DNA from: Butyricicoccus pullicaecorum
Lineage (GTDB): Bacteria; Bacillota; Clostridia; Oscillospirales; Butyricicoccaceae
Length of the DNA: 64,000 nucleotides
Assembly (NCBI GenBank): GCA_021531865.1
Contig: JAFBIW010000010.1
Coordinates: forward strand, 1-64,000
Reading direction: 5' to 3'
This document shows positions 1 to 8,657 of the stretch, one piece after another. Position 1 is the first letter of the stretch. Each line of letters opens with the position of its first letter. A program made the position numbers and the translations under genes. Under the pieces are notes generated by a model. It had not been told where the DNA came from and did not search any database. It worked only from the letters and a program-made list of their open reading frames with translations.

Positions 1-267
1 GTACGGAAACGTATGGCTTCGTTTTTTATGTCTGCACACGGAAAACGAAGAGATTCGAACTCTCATTCAATCGCGCCGCGAGCCGAGACCGCCGGAGGCG
101 TGTCTCGAATCTCTTCAGGTCCACCAAAAACGAAGCGGTACGGAAACGTATGGCTTCGTTTTTTATGTCTGCACACGGAAAACGAAGAGATTCGAACTCT
201 CATTCAATCGCGCCGCGAGCCGAGACCGCCGGAGGCGTGTCTCGAATCTCTTCAGGTCCACCAAAAA
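1..267. repeat. Tandem direct repeat, 137-bp period, about 1.95 copies, cut by the window edge
   Basis: The sequence from base 1 recurs from base 138 with no difference I can see up to base 267, after which it diverges. Each unit holds a 10-bp inverted repeat (agagattcga / tcgaatctct), a segment ending in ggtccacca that looks like the T-arm, acceptor and CCA end of a tRNA, and then an 11-bp stem (aaaaacgaagc / gcttcgttttt) that reads as an intrinsic terminator on the plus strand. No full tRNA cloverleaf is present. The array may continue to the left of the window. An open reading frame crosses it only because the unit lacks stops in one frame; I do not believe it is coding. Confidence 0.85.
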
Positions 268-398
268 TAAGATGATCCATTCTGGTTCATCGTTGGCACG
301 CCTTGCGGTACAAATTGAGATCCCATGCAAGCATCCGCCGCGCGCGGGGCACACTACCTCCGTATCCCATAAAACCGAGGAAAGAGGTGTGCTGAAAC

Positions 399-590
399 AT
401 GGATACGCATGATTTGCCGCTCGGCTTCGGCTTCGCGCTGGTACAGAACCCGGACGCCATGCAGCGCTTTGCAAAGCTGTCCGAAGCCCGACAGGCCGCG
501 ATTCTGCGGCAGGCACAGGCCGTGACCTCCAAGGCCGAGATGCAGGCGCTGGTGAACGGTCTGTCCGCGCCGCCCGACGCGCAGGGGTGA
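399..590 (+). CDS. Small conserved hypothetical protein, 63 aa
   Basis: A 63-residue soluble protein preceded by a purine-rich Shine-Dalgarno (gaggaaagaggtg). The N-terminus carries LPLGFGFAL and an AMQRFAKLSEARQAAIL segment, followed by a helix ending in MQALVNGL. This resembles a family of about 60-residue Firmicutes proteins of unknown role, recalled from memory rather than searched. It stands alone between the tandem repeat and the nitroreductase-like gene. No catalytic motif, signal peptide or membrane segment is visible. The codon use and RBS favour a real gene. Confidence 0.7.
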   Translation: MDTHDLPLGFGFALVQNPDAMQRFAKLSEARQAAILRQAQAVTSKAEMQALVNGLSAPPDAQG

Positions 591-645
591 CGGCGCAGCG
601 TCGTCCGTCCCGATTTTCTTTCTCAATGTGTCCGGACGCCGATCT

Positions 646-656
646 TATGGTATAAT
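646..656 (+). promoter_or_regulatory. Extended -10 promoter upstream of the nitroreductase-like gene
   Basis: A perfect TATAAT at 651-656 is preceded by TGG, giving the TGnTATAAT extended -10 form. There is no convincing -35. It lies 64 bases before the start codon at 721. Confidence 0.5.
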
Positions 657-720
657 GGTTCAAACAAACCGATAGGGGGACGACCTCCGGTCGGACGACA
701 CATGAGAAGGAGCGAAACCG

Positions 721-1386
721 ATGGAACTGATGGAAGCGATGAAGACCCGGCATTCTGTCCGGCAATATACCGACCGTCCGATCCCGGCGGAAGCCGCTGC
801 CGCCCTGCGGGCCGAGATCGACGCCTGTAACCGGGCGGGCGGTCTTCACATTCAGCTCGTCACGGATGAGCCGGCTGCCTTCGGCGGCAGGATGGCGCAC
901 TACGGTAAGTTCAGCAATGTGCGGAATTATATCGCGCTGATCGGCCCCAAGGGGCAGGCGCTGGACGAGAAGCTGGGTTATTATGGCGAACGGATCGCCC
1001 TGCGCGCCCAGCAGCTCGGCCTGAACACCTGCTGGGTCGCGCTGACCTACAGCCGGGGCAAGAGCCGCTGCACCGTCGCGCCCGGGGAGAAGCTGGTCTG
1101 CGTTCTGACCGTCGGCTACGGCAGCACGCAGGGCGTGCCGCACAAAAGCAAGCCGATGGACGCGGTCTGCCGGTCGGACGAGCCGACGCCCGATTGGTTC
1201 CGCCGGGGTGCGGAGGCCGCGCTGTTCGCGCCGACGGCGATGAACCAGCAGAAATTCCTGCTCACGCGCACGGGCGAGAAGGTGACGGCCAAGGCGACCG
1301 GTGGCTTTTATTCCAAAATCGATCTGGGCATCGTCAAATATCATTTTGAGCTCGGATCGGGCCGGGATTCCTCGGTCTGGGCATAA
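721..1386 (+). CDS. Nitroreductase-family protein (flavin oxidoreductase-like)
   Basis: A 221-aa protein that opens with MELMEAMKTRHSVRQYTD, the typical nitroreductase N-terminus with the R-S-V-R-x-Y/F motif that contacts FMN phosphate. The second half (from about residue 150, PDWFRRGAEAALFAPTAMNQQ) repeats the fold's substrate-side helix, as in the putative TM-type nitroreductases (TM1586-like) of anaerobes. Members are thought to bind FMN and use NAD(P)H, but many have no known substrate. The start at 721 has a good RBS (gaaggagcg). The gene is monocistronic and ends at a strong terminator. Confidence 0.8.
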   Translation: MELMEAMKTRHSVRQYTDRPIPAEAAAALRAEIDACNRAGGLHIQLVTDEPAAFGGRMAHYGKFSNVRNYIALIGPKGQALDEKLGYYGERIALRAQQLGLNTCWVALTYSRGKSRCTVAPGEKLVCVLTVGYGSTQGVPHKSKPMDAVCRSDEPTPDWFRRGAEAALFAPTAMNQQKFLLTRTGEKVTAKATGGFYSKIDLGIVKYHFELGSGRDSSVWA

Positions 1387-1406
1387 CATTGCCGCGCTTT
1401 TCCGCA

Positions 1407-1435
1407 AGACCATCCCGCATGGGATGGTCTTTTTT
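1407..1435 (+). terminator. Intrinsic terminator of the nitroreductase-like gene
   Basis: A perfect 10-bp stem (agaccatccc / gggatggtct) with a 4-nt loop gcat, followed by a run of T. Confidence 0.92.
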
Positions 1436-1485
1436 CGCGGCTTCTGCTATACTGGAGGAAAGGAACCGGAAAGGTGGGAAAAGCG

Positions 1486-2424
1486 ATGACGATGGAAGAG
1501 ATCAGCCGCGGGCTGACGCAGGCGCGCGCCGACCAGGAGCGCCGCCGGAAGCTGGACGCGATGTGTTCGTCCCTTGCGGACGAGCGAAAGGAGCAGGCCG
1601 GACGGGCGGCGGCGCTGAAGGCCACGCTTGAGAAGGAGAATCTGGACGTTGAACGGCTCGAGCGGGGCGGCGTCACCCGGCTGCTGTATCAGGTGCTGGG
1701 GCAGCTGGAAGAGAAGAGCGAGAAGGAAAAACGGGAAGCCGCGGCTGCGCGCGTGGCGTATGAGTCATGCCTGCGGCAGCTCGAGGATATCGAGGGTGAG
1801 CTGCGCCGCCTGCGCGCGGAGCGCGATCGCCTGTCGGATGCGGACGCGCGGTACCGGCAGTTTTACGAAGCCAAGCAGGCGCGTCTGACGGCCGAACAGC
1901 CCGCGATTGCGGCCGAATTGACCCGCCTGACCCGCGTGCGGGACGAAAACGCGGCCATGCTCCGGGAGCTGCGGGAAGCGTCTGCGGCGGGCGAGGAAGC
2001 AGTATCCTGCGCGGAGGCGGTCAGCCGGTGTCTGGATCAGGCCGAAAGCTGGGGCGTGTACGACCTGATGGGCGGCGGCCTGCTGGCCGACACGGTCAAG
2101 CATTCCCATCTGGACGAGGCACAGACGCAGGCGACGGCACTCGAAAACGCGCTGCGCCGGTTCCGCACCGAGCTGTGCGACGTGCAGATGACCGCGCGGT
2201 TTGAAATGCACATCAGCGATTGGGATCGGATCGCGGACTTCTGGTTCGACGGCCTGCTTGCTGACTGGAACATGCAGTCGCGCATCCACGAGGCGCAGGA
2301 CTCGGTGCGCGCGGTGACGAACGACCTGCGCGAAGCGCTCATCACGCTGTACGGGATGCAGAGCGATACCGAGCGGACTTGCCGGGACGCCGAAGCGGCC
2401 ATCACCCGGCTGATCGAGGGATAA
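1486..2424 (+). CDS. Coiled-coil hypothetical protein, 312 aa
   Basis: Roughly the first 180 residues are a continuous charged, Ala/Leu/Glu/Arg-rich helix with heptad-like spacing, followed by a less charged C-terminal region containing WDRIADFWFDGLLADWN near residue 240. No signal peptide, membrane segment or enzymatic motif is seen. I chose ATG at 1486 because aaggtggg lies 7 bases upstream; a GTG at 1474 in frame is an alternative with ggagg further upstream. It lies between two terminators, so it is probably transcribed alone. Function is not recognised. Confidence 0.7.
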   Translation: MTMEEISRGLTQARADQERRRKLDAMCSSLADERKEQAGRAAALKATLEKENLDVERLERGGVTRLLYQVLGQLEEKSEKEKREAAAARVAYESCLRQLEDIEGELRRLRAERDRLSDADARYRQFYEAKQARLTAEQPAIAAELTRLTRVRDENAAMLRELREASAAGEEAVSCAEAVSRCLDQAESWGVYDLMGGGLLADTVKHSHLDEAQTQATALENALRRFRTELCDVQMTARFEMHISDWDRIADFWFDGLLADWNMQSRIHEAQDSVRAVTNDLREALITLYGMQSDTERTCRDAEAAITRLIEG

Positions 2425-2459
2425 AAAAAGAACGGCTCGGAAGGAGCCGTTCTTTTTTT
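2424..2459. terminator. Bidirectional terminator between convergent genes
   Basis: Stem gaacggctc / ggagccgttc flanked by A7 on the left and T8 on the right, so it can end both the coiled-coil gene on the plus strand and the symporter gene on the minus strand. Confidence 0.93.
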
Positions 2460-2503
2460 GCAGGGAACTATGGGTAACGTATTCACGGGAAACGCGGAAA
2501 AAA

Positions 2504-3874
2504 TCAGAGCGAATCGACCGGGGGTGCGGCCTCGTCCAGACGATCCTCCCAGAGGTAGTGCCGGGTCTCCTTGACGATGACGCCCGACAGCAGCAGAATG
2601 GAGATCAGGTTGGGGAAGGCCATCAGGCCGTTCATCAGGTCGGAGAACGTCCAGATGATGCCCAGATCGGCAATCGCGCCGTAATACAGCACGACAAGGA
2701 AGATGACGCGGTAAACAATGATGCTCTTGCCGCCGAACAGGTAGGAGACGCAGCGTTCGCCGTAGTACGACCAGCCCAGAATGGTGGTGAAGGCGAAGAT
2801 GGACAGGGCGATCGCCAGAATATAGCTGCCCACATAGGGGAGCTGGGCGAAGGCGATCTGGGTCAGCGCGTCGTCTGCCGCGCCTGCGTACTGCTCGGGC
2901 AGGCGGAGCATGGTCGAGACGATGGCCAGGCCGGTGATCGCGCAGACGATGACGGTGTCCCAGAAGGTGCCGGTCATCGAAACAAGCGCCTGCCGCACCG
3001 GGTTCTTGGTCTGCGCCGAGGCCGCCGCGATGGGCGCGGTGCCCAGACCGGACTCATTGGAGAACAGGCCGCGCGCGACGCCGTACTTGCAGGCGACCAT
3101 CATGGCCGAGCCGAGGAAGCCGCCGCCGACCGCCTTGAGCGAGAAGGCGGAGGAGACGATCGTGCCCAGCGCGGGCAGCAGATAGGCGCGGTTCAGGAAG
3201 AAGATGGCCGCGCAGCCCAGCACGTAGAACAGCGCCATGAAGGGGACGAGCTTCTCGCACACGCGGGAGATCGACTGCACGCCGCCCAGAATGACGACCG
3301 CGACGAGGGCGGTCACGAACAGGCCGGAGATGACCGGGCTGATCGAGAAGGCGTTTTCAAGCACGCCGGTGATTGCGTGGGACTGGACGGTGCAGCCCGC
3401 GCCGAAGGTCGCCAGCACGGCGAAGACGGCGAAGAGCACAGCCAGCCACTTCATGCCCAGCCCGCGCTCGATCGTGTACATCGGGCCGCCGGCCATCGAG
3501 CCGTCCTTGAGCCGCACGCGGTACTTGACGGCCAGCAGGGACTCGGCGTACTTGGTCGAGATGCCGAACACGCCGGTCATCCAGCACCAGAACACCGCGC
3601 CCGGGCCGCCCAGCGCAACGGCGGTCGAAACGCCGATGATGTTGCCCGTGCCGATCGTCGCGGCCAGCGCGGTCGCCAGCGCGCCGAACTGGGAGATGTC
3701 GCCGTGGCTGCCCTCGTCGACGGTGGTGGATAATTTGATGGCCTTGACCGTGTGCCGCTGGATGAAGCGCAGGCGGAAGGTCAGAAACAGATGGGTGCCG
3801 AAGAGCAGAACGATCATGGGAACGCCCCAGATGAAGTCGCGCAGCCAGGTGACACCCTGCGTGAACCATTGCAT
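2504..3874 (-). CDS. AGCS-family sodium:alanine/glycine symporter
   Basis: A 456-aa polytopic membrane protein with about ten hydrophobic segments. It carries the family's signature region, ALATALAATIGTGNIIGVST, and then GGPGAVFWCWMTGVFGISTKYAE, characteristic of amino acid carrier protein (AGCS) transporters that move alanine or glycine with Na+. I start at the ATG giving MQWFTQGVTW because an RBS (agaaaggaat) sits just upstream and homologous proteins begin there; the frame stays open 41 codons further upstream across the promoter. It is a single-gene unit ending at the shared terminator. The exact substrate cannot be read from sequence. Confidence 0.9.
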   Translation of the reverse strand: MQWFTQGVTWLRDFIWGVPMIVLLFGTHLFLTFRLRFIQRHTVKAIKLSTTVDEGSHGDISQFGALATALAATIGTGNIIGVSTAVALGGPGAVFWCWMTGVFGISTKYAESLLAVKYRVRLKDGSMAGGPMYTIERGLGMKWLAVLFAVFAVLATFGAGCTVQSHAITGVLENAFSISPVISGLFVTALVAVVILGGVQSISRVCEKLVPFMALFYVLGCAAIFFLNRAYLLPALGTIVSSAFSLKAVGGGFLGSAMMVACKYGVARGLFSNESGLGTAPIAAASAQTKNPVRQALVSMTGTFWDTVIVCAITGLAIVSTMLRLPEQYAGAADDALTQIAFAQLPYVGSYILAIALSIFAFTTILGWSYYGERCVSYLFGGKSIIVYRVIFLVVLYYGAIADLGIIWTFSDLMNGLMAFPNLISILLLSGVIVKETRHYLWEDRLDEAAPPVDSL

Positions 3875-3941
3875 TGTGTGATATTCCTTTCTTTCCGGGA
3901 GCGGCCGCCGCTCCTTTTTTGTTCCGGTTAGTAACTTATTC

Positions 3942-3950
3942 ATTATAGCA
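3942..3950 (-). promoter_or_regulatory. Extended -10 promoter for the AGCS symporter
   Basis: On the minus strand TGCTATAAT is a perfect extended -10 element about 70 bases upstream of the start codon. No clear -35 is seen at 17 bp. The leader between this site and the gene contains the palindrome ggagcggc-c-gccgctcc (plus-strand 3898-3914). Confidence 0.55.
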
Positions 3951-4088
3951 TAACCGCCCGAAAAAGGAAAATCTGAGCGGAAAATAAACAATATCAATGG
4001 TTTCCTGCAATGGATACAGTTGGAAAGAAAAGGACGACCAAAAAAATTTCGTTATATGCGATATCAAACGGAAAAAATTTCGGACAAA

Positions 4089-4121
4089 CAAAAACGGCCC
4101 TCCCAAAGCGGGAGGGTCGTA
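4089..4121 (-). terminator. Intrinsic terminator of pncB
   Basis: Read on the minus strand: stem gaccctccc / gggagggcc with a 5-nt loop, followed by gttttt. One mismatch in the stem. Confidence 0.85.
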
Positions 4122-4159
4122 CCGGTCAAACTGCGGAAATTGTGCGGCGCAGGTGGTGT

Positions 4160-5608
4160 TTAGTCCACGTTGCACGCCTCAAGCAGGTCGTTTTTGACCT
4201 GCCAGAGCTTTTTGGAGTAATCGACGTAGTAGGTCTGGGGGTTCTCGAAGCGGCGGATCTGCTCCCAGAGGGTGTCGATCTGGTCGTGGCAGTAGTTGCG
4301 GATGGTCTCGATGTCGGGGCATTCGTAGACGCACGCGCCCTTGTCGAAGAGCTGCACCTGAAGGGGGCGCACCTCGTAGTCGGTGACGATCTTCTTCTTC
4401 CAGGTGTGGATGGGGTGGAAGAGGGTGTAGGGCTGCTCGTCGTGGATGACCTCGTCATGCAGGGTGAGCACGTCGCCCAGCGCCTTGCCGGTCAGCTTGT
4501 CAAAGAAGCGGTAGACCTTCTTGAAGTGGGGCGTTGTGATCTTCTCGACGTTCTCCGAGACCTTGATCTTGGGGATGATCTCGCCCGCGTCGTTCTCGAC
4601 CGCGACCAGCTTGTAGACGCCGCCGAAGACCGGCTCGGACTTGGAGGTGATCAGGCGTTCACCGATGCCGAAGGAGTCGATGCGCGCGCCCTGTGCCAGC
4701 AGATCGCGCACCAGATACTCGTCGAGCGAGTTGGACGCCATGATCTGCATATCGGGATAACCGGCCGCGTCCAGCATTTCGCGCGCCTTGATGGACAGGT
4801 AAGCGATATCGCCCGAATCGAGACGGATGCCCTTGGGACGGATGCCGCGGGGGGCGAGCACCTCGTTGGCGACGCGGATGGCGTTGGGCACACCCGACTT
4901 GAGCACGTTATAGGTATCGACGAGGAAGACGCAGTTATCCGGATAGATCTCGGCGTAGGACTTGAAGGCCTCGTATTCGGTGTCGAACATCTGCACCCAC
5001 GAGTGCGCCATGGTGCCGCCCGCCGGGATGCGGAAATCGCGGTCAGCGATGACGCAGGCGGTGCCGTTGCAGCCGCCGATGTAGGCGGCGCGTGCGCCGT
5101 AGATCGCGCCGGCGTAGCCCTGCGCGCGGCGGGAGCCGAACTCGAGCACGGTGCGGCCCTTGGCGGCGCGGGTGATGCGGTTGGCCTTGGTGGCGACCAG
5201 CGTCTGGTGATTGACGGTCAGCAGGATCATGGTCTCGACGAACTGAGCCTGGATCATCGGGCCGGCGACAGTGACGACCGGCTCGCCCGGGAAGATCGGG
5301 GTGCCCTCGGGCACGGCCCAGACGTCGCACTCGAACTTGAAGTTCGCCAGATAGTCGAGGAAGCCCTCGGAGAAGCAGTTGCGGCCGCGCAGATAGGCGA
5401 TGTCCTCGGGGGTAAAGGTCAGGTTTTTGAAGTAATCGACGAGCTGCTCGACGCCCGCCATGACCGCGTAGCCGCCGCCGTCCGGAACCCGGCGGAAGAA
5501 CATGTCGAAGTAGGCGCGGCGGTTGCCCATGCCCTTTTCAAAGTAGCCGTTGGCCATGGTGAACTCGTAAAAGTCGGTCAGCATGGTCATGTTGTTATCA
5601 GTCATCAT
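4160..5608 (-). CDS. pncB: Nicotinate phosphoribosyltransferase
   Basis: A 482-aa cytosolic enzyme of NAD salvage that joins nicotinate and PRPP, with ATP hydrolysis, to give nicotinate mononucleotide. Seen in the sequence: the N-terminal LTDFYEFTMANGYF, the EFGSRRAQGY core, GTMAHSWVQMF containing the conserved phosphorylated histidine region, and RLDSGDIAYLS near residue 270. Length matches the bacterial family. The start at 5608 has aaggag about 10 bases upstream; a second ATG follows immediately. It is monocistronic. A GC-rich hairpin sits just before the RBS (5630-5653). Confidence 0.95.
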   Translation of the reverse strand: MMTDNNMTMLTDFYEFTMANGYFEKGMGNRRAYFDMFFRRVPDGGGYAVMAGVEQLVDYFKNLTFTPEDIAYLRGRNCFSEGFLDYLANFKFECDVWAVPEGTPIFPGEPVVTVAGPMIQAQFVETMILLTVNHQTLVATKANRITRAAKGRTVLEFGSRRAQGYAGAIYGARAAYIGGCNGTACVIADRDFRIPAGGTMAHSWVQMFDTEYEAFKSYAEIYPDNCVFLVDTYNVLKSGVPNAIRVANEVLAPRGIRPKGIRLDSGDIAYLSIKAREMLDAAGYPDMQIMASNSLDEYLVRDLLAQGARIDSFGIGERLITSKSEPVFGGVYKLVAVENDAGEIIPKIKVSENVEKITTPHFKKVYRFFDKLTGKALGDVLTLHDEVIHDEQPYTLFHPIHTWKKKIVTDYEVRPLQVQLFDKGACVYECPDIETIRNYCHDQIDTLWEQIRRFENPQTYYVDYSKKLWQVKNDLLEACNVD

Positions 5609-5688
5609 GATGGTGTTCTCCTTATATATACCCGCGCCGCGCGGGGCGCGGGTGTCAATACCTCTGTCAAAGTGCTCGGATTACTCTT

Positions 5689-5717
5689 ATTTTAGTACCG
5701 TCCGACCCAAATAGCAA
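5689..5717 (-). promoter_or_regulatory. Sigma-A-type promoter for pncB
   Basis: On the minus strand TTGCTA (5712-5717) and TAAAAT (5689-5694) are separated by 17 bp, about 80 bases before the gene. Confidence 0.6.
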
Positions 5718-5766
5718 GGAAAATATCGTCTGTTTCAGCACCTCTGCGCGAGAATTCATACATGAG

Positions 5767-5783
5767 ATGTATATTTATTCATG
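5767..5783. promoter_or_regulatory. Candidate ARG box (ArgR/AhrC operator)
   Basis: Read on the minus strand the 17 bases are CATGAATAAATATACAT, matching the Bacillus AhrC consensus as I remember it (CATGAATAAAAATKCAA) at about 14 of 17 positions. It lies 26 bp upstream of the -35 of argG. Placement upstream of the whole arginine operon supports arginine-dependent control; the regulator gene is not in the window. Confidence 0.55.
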
Positions 5784-5808
5784 CACAAAAATATTTATAA
5801 ATTTCCTC

Positions 5809-5837
5809 TTGCATTTGTACAGGTCGGGGTGTATAAT
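5809..5837 (+). promoter_or_regulatory. Strong sigma-A promoter of the arginine operon
   Basis: TTGCAT (5809-5814), 17-bp spacer, perfect TATAAT (5832-5837), about 43 bases before the argG start codon. Confidence 0.85.
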
Positions 5838-5880
5838 AGGGACACATCAGAAATAAAGGAACATTTTGGAGGAAATACCC

Positions 5881-7131
5881 ATGGAAAAGAAATATAACAA
5901 GGTTGTTTTGGCATATTCGGGCGGTCTCGATACCTCCGTCCTCATCCCGTGGCTCAAGGAGCACTACGGCTGCGAGGTCATCGCTGTTTCGGGCAACGTC
6001 GGTCAGGGCACCGAGCTGGACGGTCTGGAGGAGAAGGCGCTCAAGACCGGCGCGTCCAAGCTCTACATCGAAGACCTGACCAAGGACTTCGTCGACGACT
6101 ACATCATTCCCACCATGCAGGCCGGCGCGACCTACGAGCAGTACCTGCTGGGCACCTCCTTCGCGCGTCCGATCATCGCTAAGCGCATCGTTGAGATCGC
6201 GCTCAAGGAAGGCGCGGACGCGATCTGCCACGGCTGCACCGGCAAGGGCAACGATCAGGTGCGCTTCGAGCTGGCCATCAAGGCCTTCGCGCCCCAGATG
6301 GACGTCATCGCGCCGTGGCGGTTCTGGGAGCTGAACAGCCGTGAAAAGGAGATCGAGTACGCCGAGGCGCACAACATCCCGCTGAAGATCAACAAGGAGA
6401 CCAACTACTCCAAGGATAAGAACCTGTGGCACCTGTCCCACGAGGGCCTTGACCTCGAGAACCCCGCAAACGAGGCGCCCATCAACAAGCCGGGCTTCCT
6501 CGAGCTGGGCGTATCCCCTGAGCAGGCGCCCGACGTGCCCACCTATGTCACCATCCACTTTGAAAAGGGCGTGCCCACCGCCGTTGACGGCGAGGAGCTG
6601 GATTCGGTCGCCCTGATCGAAAAGCTCAACAAGCTGGGCGGCGAGAACGGCTGCGGCATCCTCGATATCGTCGAGAACCGTCTGGTCGGCATGAAGTCCA
6701 GAGGCGTTTACGAGACCCCGGGTGGCGCGGTGCTCTACGCGGCCCATCAGAAGCTCGAGGAAATCACCCTCGACAAGGAGACCCAGCACTACAAGCAGCA
6801 GCTCGCGCTCAAGTTCGCCGAGCTGGTCTATAACGGCCAGTGGTTCACCCCGCTGCGCAAGGCCATGAGCGCCTTCGTCACTGCAACGCAGGAGACCGTC
6901 ACCGGCGACGTCAAGCTCAAGCTGTACAAGGGCAACATCATCCCGGCGTCCGTCACCTCGCCCTACTCCCTGTACTCCGAGGATATCGCGACCTTCGGTG
7001 AGGACGATTCCTACAACCAGGCCGATTCCGCCGGCTTCATCAACCTGTTCGGCCTGCCGCTCAAGGTGCGCGCAATGAACGACGCTGCCCTCCAGCAGAA
7101 GTCCGGCCTGTCGTTCCCGACCGTCGAATAA
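5881..7131 (+). CDS. argG: Argininosuccinate synthase
   Basis: A 416-aa cytosolic ATP-dependent ligase that condenses citrulline and aspartate to argininosuccinate, step 7 of arginine synthesis. The nucleotide-binding PP-loop motif [10 protein letters not shown] lies at about residues 10-19, and [19 protein letters not shown] and NLWHLSHEG are characteristic. Length is normal. I use ATG 5881 (MEKKYNK) because ggagg is correctly placed 9 bases upstream; an in-frame ATG at 5866 would overlap the RBS. First gene of a seven-gene arg operon; a hairpin separates it from argH. Confidence 0.97.
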   Translation: MEKKYNKVVLAYSGGLDTSVLIPWLKEHYGCEVIAVSGNVGQGTELDGLEEKALKTGASKLYIEDLTKDFVDDYIIPTMQAGATYEQYLLGTSFARPIIAKRIVEIALKEGADAICHGCTGKGNDQVRFELAIKAFAPQMDVIAPWRFWELNSREKEIEYAEAHNIPLKINKETNYSKDKNLWHLSHEGLDLENPANEAPINKPGFLELGVSPEQAPDVPTYVTIHFEKGVPTAVDGEELDSVALIEKLNKLGGENGCGILDIVENRLVGMKSRGVYETPGGAVLYAAHQKLEEITLDKETQHYKQQLALKFAELVYNGQWFTPLRKAMSAFVTATQETVTGDVKLKLYKGNIIPASVTSPYSLYSEDIATFGEDDSYNQADSAGFINLFGLPLKVRAMNDAALQQKSGLSFPTVE

Positions 7132-7172
7132 GGCAATCCGTCATTTTTTTCATACCATCCATAACCGAGATT

Positions 7173-7195
7173 GGGGCGAGGGAACTCGCCCCTTT
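7173..7195 (+). terminator. Weak terminator or processing hairpin between argG and argH
   Basis: Perfect 8-bp GC-rich stem ggggcgag / ctcgcccc with loop ggaa, but only three T follow. It may attenuate expression or stabilise the argG message rather than terminate fully. Confidence 0.5.
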
Positions 7196-7253
7196 CCCGA
7201 CTTTGCAGAAATTAGCATTTTACACAGATTTTCACAGAAATGAGGACAGATAC

Positions 7254-8657
7254 ATGGCTAAAATGTGGGCAGGACGGTTCCAGAAGGAGACCGACGCCGT
7301 TGTAAACGATTTCAATTCCTCCGTCATGTTTGACTGCCGCATGTACGCCGAGGATATCCGCGGCTCGCTTGCCCACGCGGCCATGCTGGGCAGACAGGGC
7401 ATCATCGCGCAGGAGGACGTTCAGCAGATCACGGACGGCCTGAACGGGATTCTGGCCGATATCGAGGCCGGGAAGATCGCGTTTTCGCCCGAAAAGTACG
7501 AGGACATCCACATGGCGAACGAGCAGCTCCTGACCGAGCGCATCGGCGACGCGGGCAAGCGCCTGCACACCGCGCGTTCGCGCAACGATCAGGTCGCGCT
7601 CGATATGCGCCTGTACGTCAAGAAGGAGATCGGGGAGATCCGCGCGCTCGTGCTCGATTTCATGCGGGTGCTCTATGTCAAGGCGTCTGAAAACCTCGAA
7701 ACCGTCATGCCGGGCTACACCCATCTCCAGCGCGCCCAGCCCATCACCTTTGCCCATCACATCATGGCCTACGCCAATATGTTAAAGCGCGACGTGCGCC
7801 GCCTGGACGACTGCCTGGACGGCATGAACGAATGTCCGCTCGGCTCGGGCGCGCTGGCGGGCACGACCTACCCGATCGACCGTGAATTTACCGCGCAGAC
7901 GCTCGGCTTCGACCGCCCGACCGACAACTCGCTCGACGGCGTTTCCGACCGCGACTACTGCATTGAGCTGTGCGCCGCTCTGTCCATCCTGATGATGCAC
8001 CTGTCCCGCCTGTCCGAGGAGGTCATCGCGTGGTGCTCGTGGGAGTTCAAGTTCATCGAGCTGGACGACGCCTATTCGACCGGCTCATCCATCATGCCGC
8101 AGAAGAAGAACCCTGACGTGTGCGAGCTGATCCGCGGCAAGACCGGCCGGGTCTACGGTGCGCTGACCACCCTGCTGACCTTCATGAAGGCCATTCCGCT
8201 GGCCTACAACAAGGATATGCAGGAGGACAAGGAGGCCACCTTCGAGGCGATCGACACGGTCAAGAACTGTCTGCGCGTCATCGCGCCCATGTTCGCCACC
8301 ATGACCGTCCTGCCCGAGAACATGAAGAACGCGGCCAAGCGCGGCTTCATCAACGCGACCGACTGCGCCGACTACCTGACCAAGAAGGGCGTGCCCTTCC
8401 GCGACGCGTACAAGGCGACCGGCACGCTCGTGCACTACTGCATCGAGCACGGCAAGACGCTCGACACCCTCTCGCTGGACGAGTACAAGGCGGTCAGCGA
8501 GGTCTTTGAGGACGACGTGTACCACGCCATCGACCTGTCCACCTGCGTGCGCGAGCGCCGCTCGATCGGCGGCCCTGCGCCCGAGGAGGTCGCCCGGCAG
8601 ATGGTCAACATCCGCGATTTTCTGAAGGATCGGGGGATTGAAATTGATGAAGCCTAA
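7254..8657 (+). CDS. argH: Argininosuccinate lyase
   Basis: A 467-aa fumarase/aspartase-superfamily enzyme that splits argininosuccinate to arginine and fumarate. The superfamily signature GSSIMPQKKNPD is at about residues 277-288, with the earlier TARSRNDQVALD and GYTHLQRAQPI elements. The start at 7254 (MAKMWAGRF) matches homologues and has gagga upstream; the frame is open a little further 5'. The 3' end overlaps argC by 11 bp, suggesting translational coupling. Confidence 0.97.
   Translation: MAKMWAGRFQKETDAVVNDFNSSVMFDCRMYAEDIRGSLAHAAMLGRQGIIAQEDVQQITDGLNGILADIEAGKIAFSPEKYEDIHMANEQLLTERIGDAGKRLHTARSRNDQVALDMRLYVKKEIGEIRALVLDFMRVLYVKASENLETVMPGYTHLQRAQPITFAHHIMAYANMLKRDVRRLDDCLDGMNECPLGSGALAGTTYPIDREFTAQTLGFDRPTDNSLDGVSDRDYCIELCAALSILMMHLSRLSEEVIAWCSWEFKFIELDDAYSTGSSIMPQKKNPDVCELIRGKTGRVYGALTTLLTFMKAIPLAYNKDMQEDKEATFEAIDTVKNCLRVIAPMFATMTVLPENMKNAAKRGFINATDCADYLTKKGVPFRDAYKATGTLVHYCIEHGKTLDTLSLDEYKAVSEVFEDDVYHAIDLSTCVRERRSIGGPAPEEVARQMVNIRDFLKDRGIEIDEA

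Noticed and set aside
163-1413. 416-aa minus-strand open frame opposite the nitroreductase-like gene
   Set aside because: Low-complexity, Arg-rich translation, no RBS, and it runs through the tandem repeat and a terminator; it is a GC-rich shadow.
3898-3920. Palindrome plus T6 in the AGCS leader as a plus-strand terminator
   Set aside because: No plus-strand gene lies upstream to be terminated and the loop is only one base; it may be incidental.
4010-5695. 561-aa plus-strand open frame opposite pncB
   Set aside because: Composition is repetitive Asp/Val/Gly/Leu typical of the antisense of GC-rich genes; pncB on the minus strand is unmistakable.
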